From JAVZJR01 sp037447235 (GTDB taxonomy: Archaea; Micrarchaeota; Micrarchaeia; Anstonellales; Bilamarchaeaceae): a stretch of 28,876 nt of DNA. The position numbers were made by a program, and so were the translations under genes. The notes beneath the pieces are model-generated. The model saw only the letters and a list, made by a program, of their open reading frames with translations. It was not told the DNA's origin and searched no databases. This document shows positions 8,326 to 15,862 of this stretch, in pieces. Every line of letters starts with the position of its first letter. Within the stretch, counting starts at the first letter, position 1. The stretch lies in NCBI GenBank assembly GCA_037447235.1, contig JBBIHC010000011.1:1-28876 (forward strand), given 5' to 3'.

Positions 8326-8742
8326 CTATTCAAGCTTGGATAACTCGCCGCCGGCAGCCTTCACTTTGTCCTCTGTCCTTTTGCTCCAGGAGTAGGCCTT
8401 TATGAGCACCGGCGAGCGGATTTCCCCGCTAGCCAGTATCTTGCCCCTGAATTCAAAAAGATACCTGTCGTTTTTCTTCTCAAGCAATCCCTTTGATGCC
8501 ATATTCTCTATCTCGTAAAGATTGGCGACCGGCGCGTCTTTCCGAACGCCGTGCCTGACAAAACCGCTTTTCCCGAAATAATCCGGTTCATATGCGGTTA
8601 TGTAGGTAAATTTGTGCTTTCCGCTTCCGGCCATTCCGGCGCCGCCTTTGGTTCCGCTTCCCCTTCCTTTTTTCTTGTTTCCGCGGCCGCAGTGCCTCGT
8701 GCCCAAAAATTTTCTTTTTCTCCTTGTCTTCCTTTTTGGCAT
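8326..8742 (-). CDS. rpl15: 50S ribosomal protein L15 (uL15)
   Basis: This 138-residue protein stabilises 23S rRNA folding in the large subunit. The basic N-terminus (KRKTRRKRKFLGTRHCGRG) and glycine-rich GRGSGTKGGAGMAGSGKH are diagnostic of archaeal L15. I take the ATG at 8742 because GGGGAG precedes it by six bases; the ATG at 8748 would touch the ribosome binding site. The GEL segment near the C-terminus and position before secY agree. Confidence 0.93.
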   Translation of the reverse strand: MPKRKTRRKRKFLGTRHCGRGNKKKGRGSGTKGGAGMAGSGKHKFTYITAYEPDYFGKSGFVRHGVRKDAPVANLYEIENMASKGLLEKKNDRYLFEFRGKILASGEIRSPVLIKAYSWSKRTEDKVKAAGGELSKLE

Positions 8743-8754
8743 AAACATCTCCCC

Positions 8755-9186
8755 TCACATCATACGGTTTAAAAGCCTTTCAATCTGCTCGTGCCTTCCC
8801 AGATCCCCTTTTGGATAATATGACTTGATGCTTTTGTATCCTTTCCGCGGCGGGTGGAGGCAAAAGACTGGGCTCGCTACTGCGCTAAGTTTCTTTTTCC
8901 CGCTCACTATGTCGCCGGCAAGCTGGCTTATCGCATTTTTGTCCATCTTCTCGCGCAACCACGATGAACCGTCCTTTCCCCTGCGGAAAAGAAGTTTCGC
9001 GAGCGTTTTTTCACCAATAGCGCCATAGGCCACGTAGTCCCTCGCGATGTTAAGCATCCTTGCAGTGGATTTGTTTTCAGGCACGACAACGCAATGGTTC
9101 GGCTTATGAAGCCGCAAGAGCTCAAGCGTCCGCTTGACGCGAGGCTTTATTTTCCTGATCCCCCTTACCCTTATTACAGCAAACAT
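8755..9186 (-). CDS. rpl30: 50S ribosomal protein L30 (uL30, archaeal/eukaryotic L7 type)
   Basis: This 143-residue protein is the long archaeal form; the bacterial protein is about 60 residues. It opens MFAVIRVRGIRKIKPRVKRT, then has LLRLHKPNHCVVV and a C-terminal KGDLGRHEQIERLLNRMM. The ATG at 9186 gives the standard start; an ATG at 9192 overlapping the S5 stop (TGATG) would add two residues. It follows S5 and precedes L15 in the usual order. Confidence 0.93.
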   Translation of the reverse strand: MFAVIRVRGIRKIKPRVKRTLELLRLHKPNHCVVVPENKSTARMLNIARDYVAYGAIGEKTLAKLLFRRGKDGSSWLREKMDKNAISQLAGDIVSGKKKLSAVASPVFCLHPPRKGYKSIKSYYPKGDLGRHEQIERLLNRMM

Positions 9187-9191
9187 ATCCA

Positions 9192-9818
9192 TCACTCTGC
9201 AGCCGGCTTGAGCATGTTCAGGGCATCAAGCGCCCGTATGGCTGCCAAAGCCGTGTTATAAGTATTTGAACCGCCAAGCTTCCTGCTCCAGACGTCTTTT
9301 ACTCCTGCCATATAAAGGACCTTTTTGACCGTATCGTTTGAAGCAAGGCCAAGGCCGCGCGGGGCAGGCTTGAGCTGCACTACCGTGCTTCCTTCCTTTC
9401 CCTCGGTGAATCTCGGGATTGAATGGTTCATTGTGCACCTGCATTCCCAGGAGCCGCACCCGGTTCTTACCGATATCATCTTTTTCTTGGCATCCCGGAT
9501 TGCATAATCCATCGCCGGCTTCAGCTCTTCGCTCTTCCCAACCCCGACGCCAACGTGGCCTTTGCCGTCGCCGATAACAACGGTTATGCGAAACTTCGTC
9601 CTTTTACCGGAATCGGTAACGCGTTGCGTGCTCCGTACTTCCAAAGTCTCAGCCTGGAGGTCCGGCATAAGCACATCTATGATTTCGGGCTCCAGTATCG
9701 GTTTTCCCATATCCAGTATCTGCTCAAAAGATGTTATCTCGCCGGATTTTACCATTTTCCCAAGCCGTGTTTTTGGCTCCCAACTTTCCTTATCAATCGG
9801 TTTCAGTTTTTCAACCAT
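9192..9818 (-). CDS. rps5: 30S ribosomal protein S5 (uS5)
   Basis: This 208-residue protein works in decoding fidelity at the mRNA entry site. The double-stranded RNA-binding part has FRITVVIGDGKGHVGVGVGK. The C-terminal domain has PAPRGLGLASNDTVKKVL and DVWSRKLGGSNTYNT, all typical of the archaeal S5/eukaryotic S2 family. GGTGG lies five bases before the chosen ATG (9818). Upstream ATG (9821) or GTG (9827) starts are possible. The gap after L18 is 19 bases. Confidence 0.95.
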   Translation of the reverse strand: MVEKLKPIDKESWEPKTRLGKMVKSGEITSFEQILDMGKPILEPEIIDVLMPDLQAETLEVRSTQRVTDSGKRTKFRITVVIGDGKGHVGVGVGKSEELKPAMDYAIRDAKKKMISVRTGCGSWECRCTMNHSIPRFTEGKEGSTVVQLKPAPRGLGLASNDTVKKVLYMAGVKDVWSRKLGGSNTYNTALAAIRALDALNMLKPAAE

Positions 9819-9837
9819 CATGACCACCTGTGAAGCA

Positions 9838-10332
9838 TCAGCCCAAAAGCTTTGCCTTTGCCTCCGTAAATGCCGCCCGGTATTTTTCCGGCACTTCCTC
9901 GAGCTTCTTCAAAGGCGCCGCCTCCCCGTCAAACTTGGTTTCAAGGCCGGCGTCAACCGCCCCCTTGAGTGCGGCAAACACCACCGAGCCTTTTGTCGGG
10001 GTCTGCATTCCTATGTCAAGCACAAACCTTTTTACCCCTTTCTTAACAGCCTCTCTGCCGGCAAGCAGGCCCGCGAGGTAGGAGCTCCAGGAATTGCACT
10101 TCATCTGCCAGCCGCACGCCTTGTTCAGCCTGACAGCGTCAACATTGACTATGCAGCGGTCTCCGTCCGGCTGGAACTCGAAAAACTGGACGATCATCTG
10201 CCTGTTTGTCTTTCTTACCACCAGCCGCGGCAAACCGCTTTTAATCAAAGCAAGACGCTTTGGGTAGTTTGTTTTCTTTTCCCTTCTCCTGCGAAAAGCG
10301 ACAACAAATGTTGGACCGATAGCTTTCGTCAT
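9838..10332 (-). CDS. rpl18: 50S ribosomal protein L18 (uL18)
   Basis: This 164-residue 5S rRNA-binding protein has FRRRREKKTNYPKRLALIKSG at its start and LPRLVVRKTNRQMIVQF, then CNSWSSYLAGLLAGREAVK. These match archaeal L18/eukaryotic L5. It is a little shorter than many archaeal versions. Its ATG overlaps the L19e stop as ATGA, so the two are likely coupled in translation. Confidence 0.94.
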   Translation of the reverse strand: MTKAIGPTFVVAFRRRREKKTNYPKRLALIKSGLPRLVVRKTNRQMIVQFFEFQPDGDRCIVNVDAVRLNKACGWQMKCNSWSSYLAGLLAGREAVKKGVKRFVLDIGMQTPTKGSVVFAALKGAVDAGLETKFDGEAAPLKKLEEVPEKYRAAFTEAKAKLLG

Positions 10333-10784
10333 TCCTTACCACCCTTTTCTTTTTTAAGCTCAAAATCCTTCGCAACCAGGCCGTTGTCCTTGAGGTATGC
10401 AATCAACGCTCTCTTGCTCCTGAAAGAGTTTCCCTTGATTTTCAGATAGACTGATTTTTTATGCTCGCGCCTGATGATGTTGTTTCCAACCAGCCACGCC
10501 AGCAGTTTTCTCTGGGAGCGGATCCTTGCCATCCACTCCTTTTTCCTCTCTCTTCCGGACTTGCTTCCTTTTCTGCTTCCCTCGCCGCGCTTTTTCCTAT
10601 GCGCCTTTTTTCTTCGCCCCTTCTTTGGTGCCACGGTAATTGCCTTTTTGCTTATCAGATCCCGCACGTCTGCGCGCATCATTGCATTTTTTATTTCACC
10701 GAGCTTGTCAGAAGCAAACCTTATCCGGTTTTCCCCGACCCCAAGGATATCCGCCGCAATTCTTCTAACCGTATCAAAAGCCAT
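10329..10784 (-). CDS. rpl19e: 50S ribosomal protein L19e (eL19)
   Basis: This 151-residue protein is found only in archaea and eukaryotes. It opens with FDTVRRIAADILGVGENRIRF and has the signature KKGRRKKAHRKKRGEGSRKG, with a very basic middle helix and the WLVGNNIIRREHKKSVYL C-terminal part. The ATG at 10784 has GGGGTGA in front. An ATG-like start at 10823 would run through the end of L32e and is rejected. Confidence 0.94.
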   Translation of the reverse strand: MAFDTVRRIAADILGVGENRIRFASDKLGEIKNAMMRADVRDLISKKAITVAPKKGRRKKAHRKKRGEGSRKGSKSGRERKKEWMARIRSQRKLLAWLVGNNIIRREHKKSVYLKIKGNSFRSKRALIAYLKDNGLVAKDFELKKEKGGKE

Positions 10785-10788
10785 TTCA

Positions 10789-11205
10789 TCACCCCTTGGA
10801 TTTTTCTGCGTTCGCCACCGCAACGCCGAGACTGCCGAGCGCTTCCATCATCCTCGCCCTCGTTCTCCTGCTCAGTGAAGACGAAAAACGCAGGCAAAGC
10901 CGTGCACGCTCGCCCTCGGGCAACGACTTGAGCATATTTATGTCCGGCATGCCTCTCACAAGGATTTCTTTTCTCCCATCTTCACGCAACCCGCGAACCG
11001 CTTCCGTGTTCTTGTAGCCTATTTTCGGCAGTGCGCCTGCCCATTTTTTCTTTCGCCTTTTCTTGTTTGCCGTTCCCCTCGGCTTTCTCCATCTTTCCTT
11101 GACCGCCTTGAAAAAACCATAATTAAGGATGTTAAACCTTGGCTTCGCCTTCTTTTTCGGTTTTTTCACAATCGTTTTTTTCGTTTGTTTTTCCTTCCCA
11201 GCCAT
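10789..11205 (-). CDS. rpl32e: 50S ribosomal protein L32e (eL32)
   Basis: This 138-residue archaeal/eukaryotic protein has a lysine-rich N-terminus followed by the family signature ERWRKPRGTANKKRRKKK and then LPKIGYKNTEAVRGL. GGGTGG stands five bases before the ATG at 11205. The coding region starts 14 bases after L6 ends on the minus strand. Position between L6 and L19e is standard. Confidence 0.92.
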   Translation of the reverse strand: MAGKEKQTKKTIVKKPKKKAKPRFNILNYGFFKAVKERWRKPRGTANKKRRKKKWAGALPKIGYKNTEAVRGLREDGRKEILVRGMPDINMLKSLPEGERARLCLRFSSSLSRRTRARMMEALGSLGVAVANAEKSKG

Positions 11206-11218
11206 CTTTTCCACCCGT

Positions 11219-11716
11219 TCATTCTGAAATCTCGTAAACGCCATCCTGGAAAACCCGGGGATCCTTTTTCCGTATCCGCAACGCGCTTTTTATGTTCGCC
11301 AGTGTCTGCCCCACTGCCTCGCAATCAGGCCCGGTTATCGTAACTATAACCCCTTTTGCCTCAACCTTCGTGTCATTTCCAACTATCTTTGACTTGCGGG
11401 GGCTTTTTTCACCGAGGAAATTTTTTATGATCACTTCCCCTCCCTTCACCTCAAAACTCATTGGAAAATGGGCGTAAAGCGCCTTGAGTTTCTTCGTGTA
11501 GCCCTCGGTTACGCCCCTGAACATGGACCTTAAAAGCGAATCGTAAGTGCCAAGCAGCGCCTTTTCGCCCTCGGCCCCGCCCAATAAAAGCGAATTGTCT
11601 TTTTTTTCTATTTTTATTTTTTTGGGCAACGGCTTTTTTACAGTGCCTTTCGGGCCTTTTACGGTTATGTGCTCCGCGTCTATTTCAACGGCAACGCCTG
11701 CAGGTATCGCAATCAT
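11219..11716 (-). CDS. rpl6: 50S ribosomal protein L6 (uL6)
   Basis: This 165-residue protein binds near the sarcin-ricin loop. It contains the two repeated L6 domains: IPAGVAVEIDAEHITVKGPKG in the first and FLGEKSPRKSKIVGNDTKVE in the second. The second has the C-terminal signature of the archaeal L6/eukaryotic L9 family. The ATG at 11716 follows GAGGTGGGG, which overlaps the S8 stop region. Confidence 0.94.
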   Translation of the reverse strand: MIAIPAGVAVEIDAEHITVKGPKGTVKKPLPKKIKIEKKDNSLLLGGAEGEKALLGTYDSLLRSMFRGVTEGYTKKLKALYAHFPMSFEVKGGEVIIKNFLGEKSPRKSKIVGNDTKVEAKGVIVTITGPDCEAVGQTLANIKSALRIRKKDPRVFQDGVYEISE

Positions 11717-11726
11717 CCGCCCCACC

Positions 11727-12110
11727 TCAATAAACATAGGCGAGAAGCCTCCCGCCTATCTTCATTTTCTGCGCATCAAGGTTTGTCATTATTCCGTGCG
11801 GCGTTGAGACTATCAGGAGCCCCACGCCTACGCTTGGGGTATATCTTTCTTCCGTCTTCGTCCACTCGCTTCTCTTAACCGAAAACCTCGGCTTTATGAC
11901 GCCGCAGTTGTTTATCCTTCCGTCCAGCTCCACGGTAAAAAGGCCGCCCCCGCCGTCATCTATTTTTTTGAAATCCGCGATGTATTTGTTTTCCTTCAGC
12001 AGCCTCAGCACCGCGTCTATAAGTTTTGTTGCCTTCACGGTGCAGGTATGCTGGCCCACATACTCGTGCGTTTTTATAGTATTCAATGCGTCAGCCAAAT
12101 GGTCAACCAT
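11727..12110 (-). CDS. rps8: 30S ribosomal protein S8 (uS8)
   Basis: This 127-residue 16S rRNA central-domain binder starts HLADALNTIKTHEYVG, and its C-terminus has YTPSVGVGLLIVSTPHGIMT, the S8 signature. A start at 12110 is supported by GGTGG five bases upstream. The next upstream alternative (12176) would overlap S14 entirely and is not used. Confidence 0.95.
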   Translation of the reverse strand: MVDHLADALNTIKTHEYVGQHTCTVKATKLIDAVLRLLKENKYIADFKKIDDGGGGLFTVELDGRINNCGVIKPRFSVKRSEWTKTEERYTPSVGVGLLIVSTPHGIMTNLDAQKMKIGGRLLAYVY

Positions 12111-12111
12111 A

Positions 12112-12300
12112 TCAACCACCGTATTTTTTAAAGCCAAGCTGCTCCGCCATCTCCCTGAAGCAGCGCCTGCAAACATAAATGTCGTACTTTCTTATCAGGC
12201 CCCGCGCGTTGCCGCAGTTCCTGCAAACACGGCACCCCTTGCCCCTGTACCTGTCAATGTTTCCATAGTCCCTTTTTTCCTTTTGTTTTTTTCCAGCCAT
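12112..12300 (-). CDS. rps14: 30S ribosomal protein S14, zinc-binding type (uS14)
   Basis: This 62-residue protein has the zinc ribbon CRVCRNC (C23, C26, C29) and CRRC (C44, C47) around RGLIRKYDIYV. There are thus five cysteines, one more than needed for a four-ligand site. The ATG at 12300 follows GTGAT by four bases. It ends one base before the S8 start, so translation is probably coupled. Confidence 0.94.
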   Translation of the reverse strand: MAGKKQKEKRDYGNIDRYRGKGCRVCRNCGNARGLIRKYDIYVCRRCFREMAEQLGFKKYGG

Positions 12301-12305
12301 AAAAA

Positions 12306-12818
12306 TCACTCGACCCTTGCGTTAAACGCGCTCTTCACAAAACCGATTGCCTCGTCCTTTGTTATGCGGTGCGCCTTGCCCACTTTTGCGTTTCTGAGTT
12401 TTCGCACCGCCACCCGCCTTCCCCGCCTTTTCAGGGTGACGCAAACGTCAAAGCCATACATCCCCATGGAAGGGTCGTATTTTGCTCCCGGGAAATCTAT
12501 GTACTCTGCTATTCCGAAAGAAAAGTTGCCTTCCTTGTCAAAATTTTTCTCGCTCAGCACCCTTTTCCTGGCCGCCAAGGCTTTCTCCAGGAAAGCGCCG
12601 GCTTCCTTTCCCCGCAGCGTCACTTTTACGCCGATTGGCATTCCCGGCCTTATTTTGAATGCGGGCTCACGCCTTCTCGCCATCGTTTCAACAGGCGTGC
12701 GCTCCGTAAGGCGCCTGAGCAGCTCCTTGGCGTTGTCCAGCCTTTCTCCAGGCGAGCCAACTCCGATATTCACCGTGACCTTCTCTATGCTTATCTCGCG
12801 CATTGGGTTGCCGTTCAT
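12306..12818 (-). CDS. rpl5: 50S ribosomal protein L5 (uL5)
   Basis: This 170-residue protein links 5S rRNA to the central protuberance. It starts MREISIEKVTVNIGVG after a short leader of five residues. RREPAFKIRPGMPIGVKVTLRG and FSFGIAEYIDFPGAKYDPSMGMYGFDV follow, all typical of the archaeal L5/eukaryotic L11 family. Its ATG overlaps the S4e stop as ATGA, with GGGGTGA four bases upstream. Confidence 0.95.
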   Translation of the reverse strand: MNGNPMREISIEKVTVNIGVGSPGERLDNAKELLRRLTERTPVETMARRREPAFKIRPGMPIGVKVTLRGKEAGAFLEKALAARKRVLSEKNFDKEGNFSFGIAEYIDFPGAKYDPSMGMYGFDVCVTLKRRGRRVAVRKLRNAKVGKAHRITKDEAIGFVKSAFNARVE

Positions 12819-13540
12819 GCTTTCACCCCAAATTTATCGTCGACCACGACAAGATAGCCAGCAACCGTAATGAAATCCTTCACGCCATCGCTTACTACTG
12901 CTTCAGTCTTCCGGTTGCCCCTTTTCGCAAGTTCCTTGAGCGAAACCAGGGTCCCGGCGTGCTTGCCGCTGCTGATATAGCATCGGGCGCCTGGTTCAAG
13001 CTTCAAATGCCTGAGCATTTTTGCCTTTTCATTTCGCCCCTCTGGAAGCTGCAGCAAAACGCTGTCGCCAACAGCAATATGCGTGTCGCATGGAATATTT
13101 TTGCCGTCGTGCAGGGTCGCCAAAAGTTTCCCTCCCCTGGCCACAACCTTGTTCATAACCTTCGCTATTTTAACCCTCGCTTCCTCCCTGCTTATTTCAA
13201 CCGGCTTTAATCTTCCCTTCCAATCAACGACAATCCTGTAGTGCCTGTCTTCAGGCAACAGGGAAACGACATCCATAAGCCCGGCAGGGAATTCTGGCTC
13301 CAGGCGCGCAATTCCATCCACGGTCACGAGCCTGCCTGAGAGGGCTTTTTTGGCCTCGCGCATCGTTTTTACCACTCCTAAAACATCGCGCAACAGCACC
13401 CCGAGCGGCAGGCATCTGGATAATGGATGCGGACCGGGCGACGGCCGCGTAATCCACGTGCTATCTTTTTTGTCCCTAATCGGCATTGCTTTCGGAGCAG
13501 CAAGCCTTTTCAAATGAACAGTTCCACCTCTCTTTCCCAT
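12815..13540 (-). CDS. rps4e: 30S ribosomal protein S4e (eS4)
   Basis: This 241-residue archaeal/eukaryotic protein opens HLKRLAAPKAMPIRDKK and STWITRPSPGPHPLSRCLPLGVLLRD, both near-invariant. An S4-like RNA-binding domain comes next (around ALSGRLVTVDGI). A C-terminal KOW-type segment follows (GARCYISSGKHAGTLVSLKEL). GGGTGTGA stands just before the ATG. The length is as expected. Confidence 0.96.
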   Translation of the reverse strand: MGKRGGTVHLKRLAAPKAMPIRDKKDSTWITRPSPGPHPLSRCLPLGVLLRDVLGVVKTMREAKKALSGRLVTVDGIARLEPEFPAGLMDVVSLLPEDRHYRIVVDWKGRLKPVEISREEARVKIAKVMNKVVARGGKLLATLHDGKNIPCDTHIAVGDSVLLQLPEGRNEKAKMLRHLKLEPGARCYISSGKHAGTLVSLKELAKRGNRKTEAVVSDGVKDFITVAGYLVVVDDKFGVKA

Positions 13541-13553
13541 ATGTCACACCCTC

Positions 13554-14015
13554 TTATTTTGCAATTTCCGGCTCATCCGGCTTTTCGCCTGCGGCTTCCC
13601 CAACGGCACCTCCCGCCACGACTGCGCCGCCCTTTTTCTGCCTTTTCGCGGTTTCTTTCTGGCCAAAAGCGCCGGCTCCAAGGATCAATGAGCGCTCTTT
13701 TGATTCCGCAAGGGCGACAAGCAGCAGGTTTGACGGCTGGAACGGAACCGGCACTTCCTTGCCGCGCGCGGTCTTGCGCGTAACGCCCTCCAGAAAAACC
13801 GTTCGGCCGCATACGCTGACCCTGGCAACCTTGGCCTCCTTACCGGCGTGCTGTCCGCGCATTATCCTAACCTTGTCGCCTTTCCTCACTCCGATTGCCC
13901 GTCTTTTCTGCTTCATTGCCTTTCTCAAATCCCTGGAAAGATGAACATGCACGTTTTTCTTCTTTTGATGGATCTTGGCAGATACATATTTTTTTCTCTC
14001 AGTGTCCGGCTTCAT
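13554..14015 (-). CDS. rpl24: 50S ribosomal protein L24 (uL24) with a C-terminal tail
   Basis: This 153-residue protein initiates large-subunit assembly. The N-terminal region (SAKIHQKKKNVHVHLSRDLRK) is archaeal L24/eukaryotic L26. A KOW motif spans about 44-70 (VRKGDKVRIMRGQHAGKEAKV). Residues from about 118 on form a low-complexity Ala/Gly/Glu/Lys tail that looks disordered and is not part of the core family. GAGGTGA precedes the ATG. Confidence 0.95.
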   Translation of the reverse strand: MKPDTERKKYVSAKIHQKKKNVHVHLSRDLRKAMKQKRRAIGVRKGDKVRIMRGQHAGKEAKVARVSVCGRTVFLEGVTRKTARGKEVPVPFQPSNLLLVALAESKERSLILGAGAFGQKETAKRQKKGGAVVAGGAVGEAAGEKPDEPEIAK

Positions 14016-14024
14016 CCCATCACC

Positions 14025-14423
14025 TCAAACAACTCCTGCCGAAACCGCGGCAACCTTGGGATAGCGCTCGGCTATTTCCTTCGCGACCACGCCCTTGATT
14101 TCTGTGCCCACCGGCAAAAGGGAATCGTTTATGAGCACTGCGGCGTTGTCTTCAAAGAATATGCGGACTCCGTTCGGCCTCCTGTACTCCTTCCTTTGTC
14201 TTACGACAAGCGCCTTGACAACCTTTTTCACCATGTCCGGCTTTCCTTTTTTCACCGAAGCTACCACGATGTCGCCCACGCCTGCCGCAGGGCATCTTGC
14301 GTGCTTTCCCCTAAGCCCGAGAACATTTATTATGGAGATTACCTTTGCGCCGCTGTTGTCCGCGCAAACAAGCAACGCTCCTGGTATGAGCGAGCGGGTG
14401 ACATTTCCGGAAAGACCCTTCAT
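14025..14423 (-). CDS. rpl14: 50S ribosomal protein L14 (uL14)
   Basis: This 132-residue protein has LLVCADNSGAKVISIINVLG and the mid-protein GVGDIVVASVKKGKPDMVKKV signature, then RRPNGVRIFFEDNAAVLIND. Its ATG at 14423 overlaps the S17 stop as ATGA, with GGTGGGG four bases upstream. Longer forms would run antisense to nothing conserved and are not used. Confidence 0.96.
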   Translation of the reverse strand: MKGLSGNVTRSLIPGALLVCADNSGAKVISIINVLGLRGKHARCPAAGVGDIVVASVKKGKPDMVKKVVKALVVRQRKEYRRPNGVRIFFEDNAAVLINDSLLPVGTEIKGVVAKEIAERYPKVAAVSAGVV

Positions 14424-14725
14424 ATGGCCCCACCCTTTTGCAAAATCCTGGTTATCGTCCAGGCCTTTGTCTTGCTTATCTTTCTTGTTTCCCCGATTTC
14501 CACCATATCGCCGGCCTTTGCATTGATGCACGGCGGGTTGTGGGCAGGCAGATGCGAGCGCACCTTTGCCCATCTATGGTATTTCGGGAGTTTTTTTGAT
14601 ATCGTCCGCTCTATTATGGCGGTCCTCTTGCCCCCCGTGCTTATCACGATTCCTTGCGCCACTCCGCCACGCACGCGGATGCTGCCATGCTGGAAACATT
14701 TCTTATCTTCACATTCTTCAGCCAT
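14420..14725 (-). CDS. rps17: 30S ribosomal protein S17 (uS17)
   Basis: This 101-residue protein starts MAEECEDKKCFQHGSIRVRG. The archaeal C-x-x-x-x-C-x-x-HG start is clear, followed by KYHRWAKVRSHLPAHNPPCI and IGETRKISKTKAWTI. GAGGGG lies before the ATG at 14725. It is the first gene of the operon here. In many archaea L29 and the RNase P protein Rpp29 come immediately before S17; both are absent from this window. Confidence 0.94.
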   Translation of the reverse strand: MAEECEDKKCFQHGSIRVRGGVAQGIVISTGGKRTAIIERTISKKLPKYHRWAKVRSHLPAHNPPCINAKAGDMVEIGETRKISKTKAWTITRILQKGGAI

Positions 14726-14895
14726 ATCGACCCCTCTGTCTGCCGTAAACGGAACAAACTGCCGGCCGCGCTTCAAACCGAATCGTGAACCGCTCCTTGA
14801 ATGGAGTGCGAGAGCGGCCCGAAAAAGCTCCGGACGAATCCTGCCAACGTCGCAGGGTGTTCGCCCATCAACGCTGCGCGACTTGCGAGCAAGAT
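14726..14895 (-). promoter_or_regulatory. Structured 5' leader of the S17 ribosomal-protein operon
   Basis: The palindromic TATA box at 14915-14922 implies a start near 14890 and a leader of about 165 nt, long for an archaeal gene. It can form at least two hairpins: GTCGC (14849-14853) with GCGAC (14878-14882) enclosing GGG/CCC (14855-14857 with 14864-14866), and CCGCTC (14790-14795) with GAGCGG (14812-14817). No family of leader RNA was recognised; an autoregulatory role is inference. Confidence 0.4.
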
Positions 14896-14909
14896 ACTTC
14901 TTTAATAAG

Positions 14910-14926
14910 AAACATTTATAAACAAT
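14910..14926. promoter_or_regulatory. Shared divergent TATA element for rps17 operon and TauE permease
   Basis: ACATTTATAAAC contains the symmetrical TATA box TTTATAAA (14915-14922). Read plus, it gives a start near 14945, just before the permease ATG at 14950. Read minus, it gives a start near 14890 for the S17 operon. A bidirectional promoter is inferred from position only. Confidence 0.5.
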
Positions 14927-14949
14927 TTGCATGCCTTGAAATTAATATT

Positions 14950-15852
14950 ATGGATGAAAACCGCGAGTTGGCAAAACATATACCAGCAGCGATACTGCTG
15001 GTCATAGTCACTGGCATGGCTTTATGCTCATTCCTGGCAGGCAATGCGGTTCCGCCTGGTTCCCCGGCCATAGGGCCGGCTGATGCGGCTGTTTTGGTGG
15101 CCATAGGGTTCATAACCGGCGTGCTTGGAGGAATTATCGGAAGCGGAGGGGGAACCATAATGCTTCCTATACTTCATTTCTGGCTCGGGTATGCCGCGCC
15201 GATGGCAATAGGAACCGCGCTCTTTGCCGTGGCATTCACCGCAATTTCAGGGGCATACGGCCATTTGGTCCGCGGAAACCTGGACAGGAATGCGGCGCTG
15301 TGGCTTGCCGGCTTTGGCATTATCGGAGTAATTCCGGGCTCGTGGCTCTTTGAAATTCTGGCCGGGAATACCGCGCTATTGGAGCTCGTGCTTGGCTTCG
15401 TTTTCCTGGTTCCTGCCATTAAAATGATGTACGAGGGGATGATGGCGGACAGGAAGCGGCAGGAAGGAAATGCGATTTCCGGTTCGCGGGCAGGGATGGC
15501 TGGCTTTGGGTTTGCGGTTGGCGTTTTGACCGGCCTGACCGGGCTGGGCGGCGGTTATGCATTGGTGCCGGGCCTTATATACCTGTTCAACGCTCCGGTT
15601 TATGTGACGATGGGGACTTCGCTCGCGGTTATAATGCCGATGGCCATGGTTGGCGGGGCAATCAAGCTCGCGCAGGGATTTGTCGCCATAGGCGCGGGCC
15701 TTCTGCTTGCCGCAGGCACTATAATAGGCGCACAGCTGGGCGCGGCAATAATAAAGAGATTCAGGCCGGAAACATTGAAGCTCATCTTCGGGGCATACTT
15801 CGCTTATGTATCAGTCAAGTGCATACTGCTTTACTTTGGGATAACGATTTAA
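14950..15852 (+). CDS. TauE/SafE-family permease (sulfite/anion exporter type)
   Basis: This 300-residue membrane protein has about eight hydrophobic helices and the family's duplicated motif. The first copy is FITGVLGGIIGSGGGTIMLPILHF; the second is AVGVLTGLTGLGGGYALVPGLIYLF. Each is followed by a GTALF/GTSLA segment. Members export sulfite, sulfoacetate or related anions, or take up other substrates; specificity cannot be read here. I chose the ATG at 14950 because the TATA box lies 28 bases upstream, giving a nearly leaderless message. An in-frame start at 14785 would place 55 unconserved residues inside the S17 leader. It converges on the lipoprotein gene with ten bases between stops. Confidence 0.87.
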   Translation: MDENRELAKHIPAAILLVIVTGMALCSFLAGNAVPPGSPAIGPADAAVLVAIGFITGVLGGIIGSGGGTIMLPILHFWLGYAAPMAIGTALFAVAFTAISGAYGHLVRGNLDRNAALWLAGFGIIGVIPGSWLFEILAGNTALLELVLGFVFLVPAIKMMYEGMMADRKRQEGNAISGSRAGMAGFGFAVGVLTGLTGLGGGYALVPGLIYLFNAPVYVTMGTSLAVIMPMAMVGGAIKLAQGFVAIGAGLLLAAGTIIGAQLGAAIIKRFRPETLKLIFGAYFAYVSVKCILLYFGITI

Positions 15853-15862
15853 AATAAAAAAA
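15849..15862 (-). terminator. T-rich terminator after the thioredoxin-fold lipoprotein gene
   Basis: Just past the minus-strand stop codon the transcript would read TTTTTTTATTTTA, a T-tract of the kind that stops archaeal RNA polymerase. It overlaps the end of the convergent permease gene. Confidence 0.4.

Noticed and set aside
9562..10449. Plus-strand open frame of 295 codons
   Set aside because: Antisense to S5, L18 and L19e, which are certain.
14726..14932. Upstream extension of S17 or a separate short gene (for example an Rpp29 remnant)
   Set aside because: No Rpp29 motif in any minus-strand frame; the conserved S17 start at 14725 has its own ribosome binding site; the upstream codons resemble no family.
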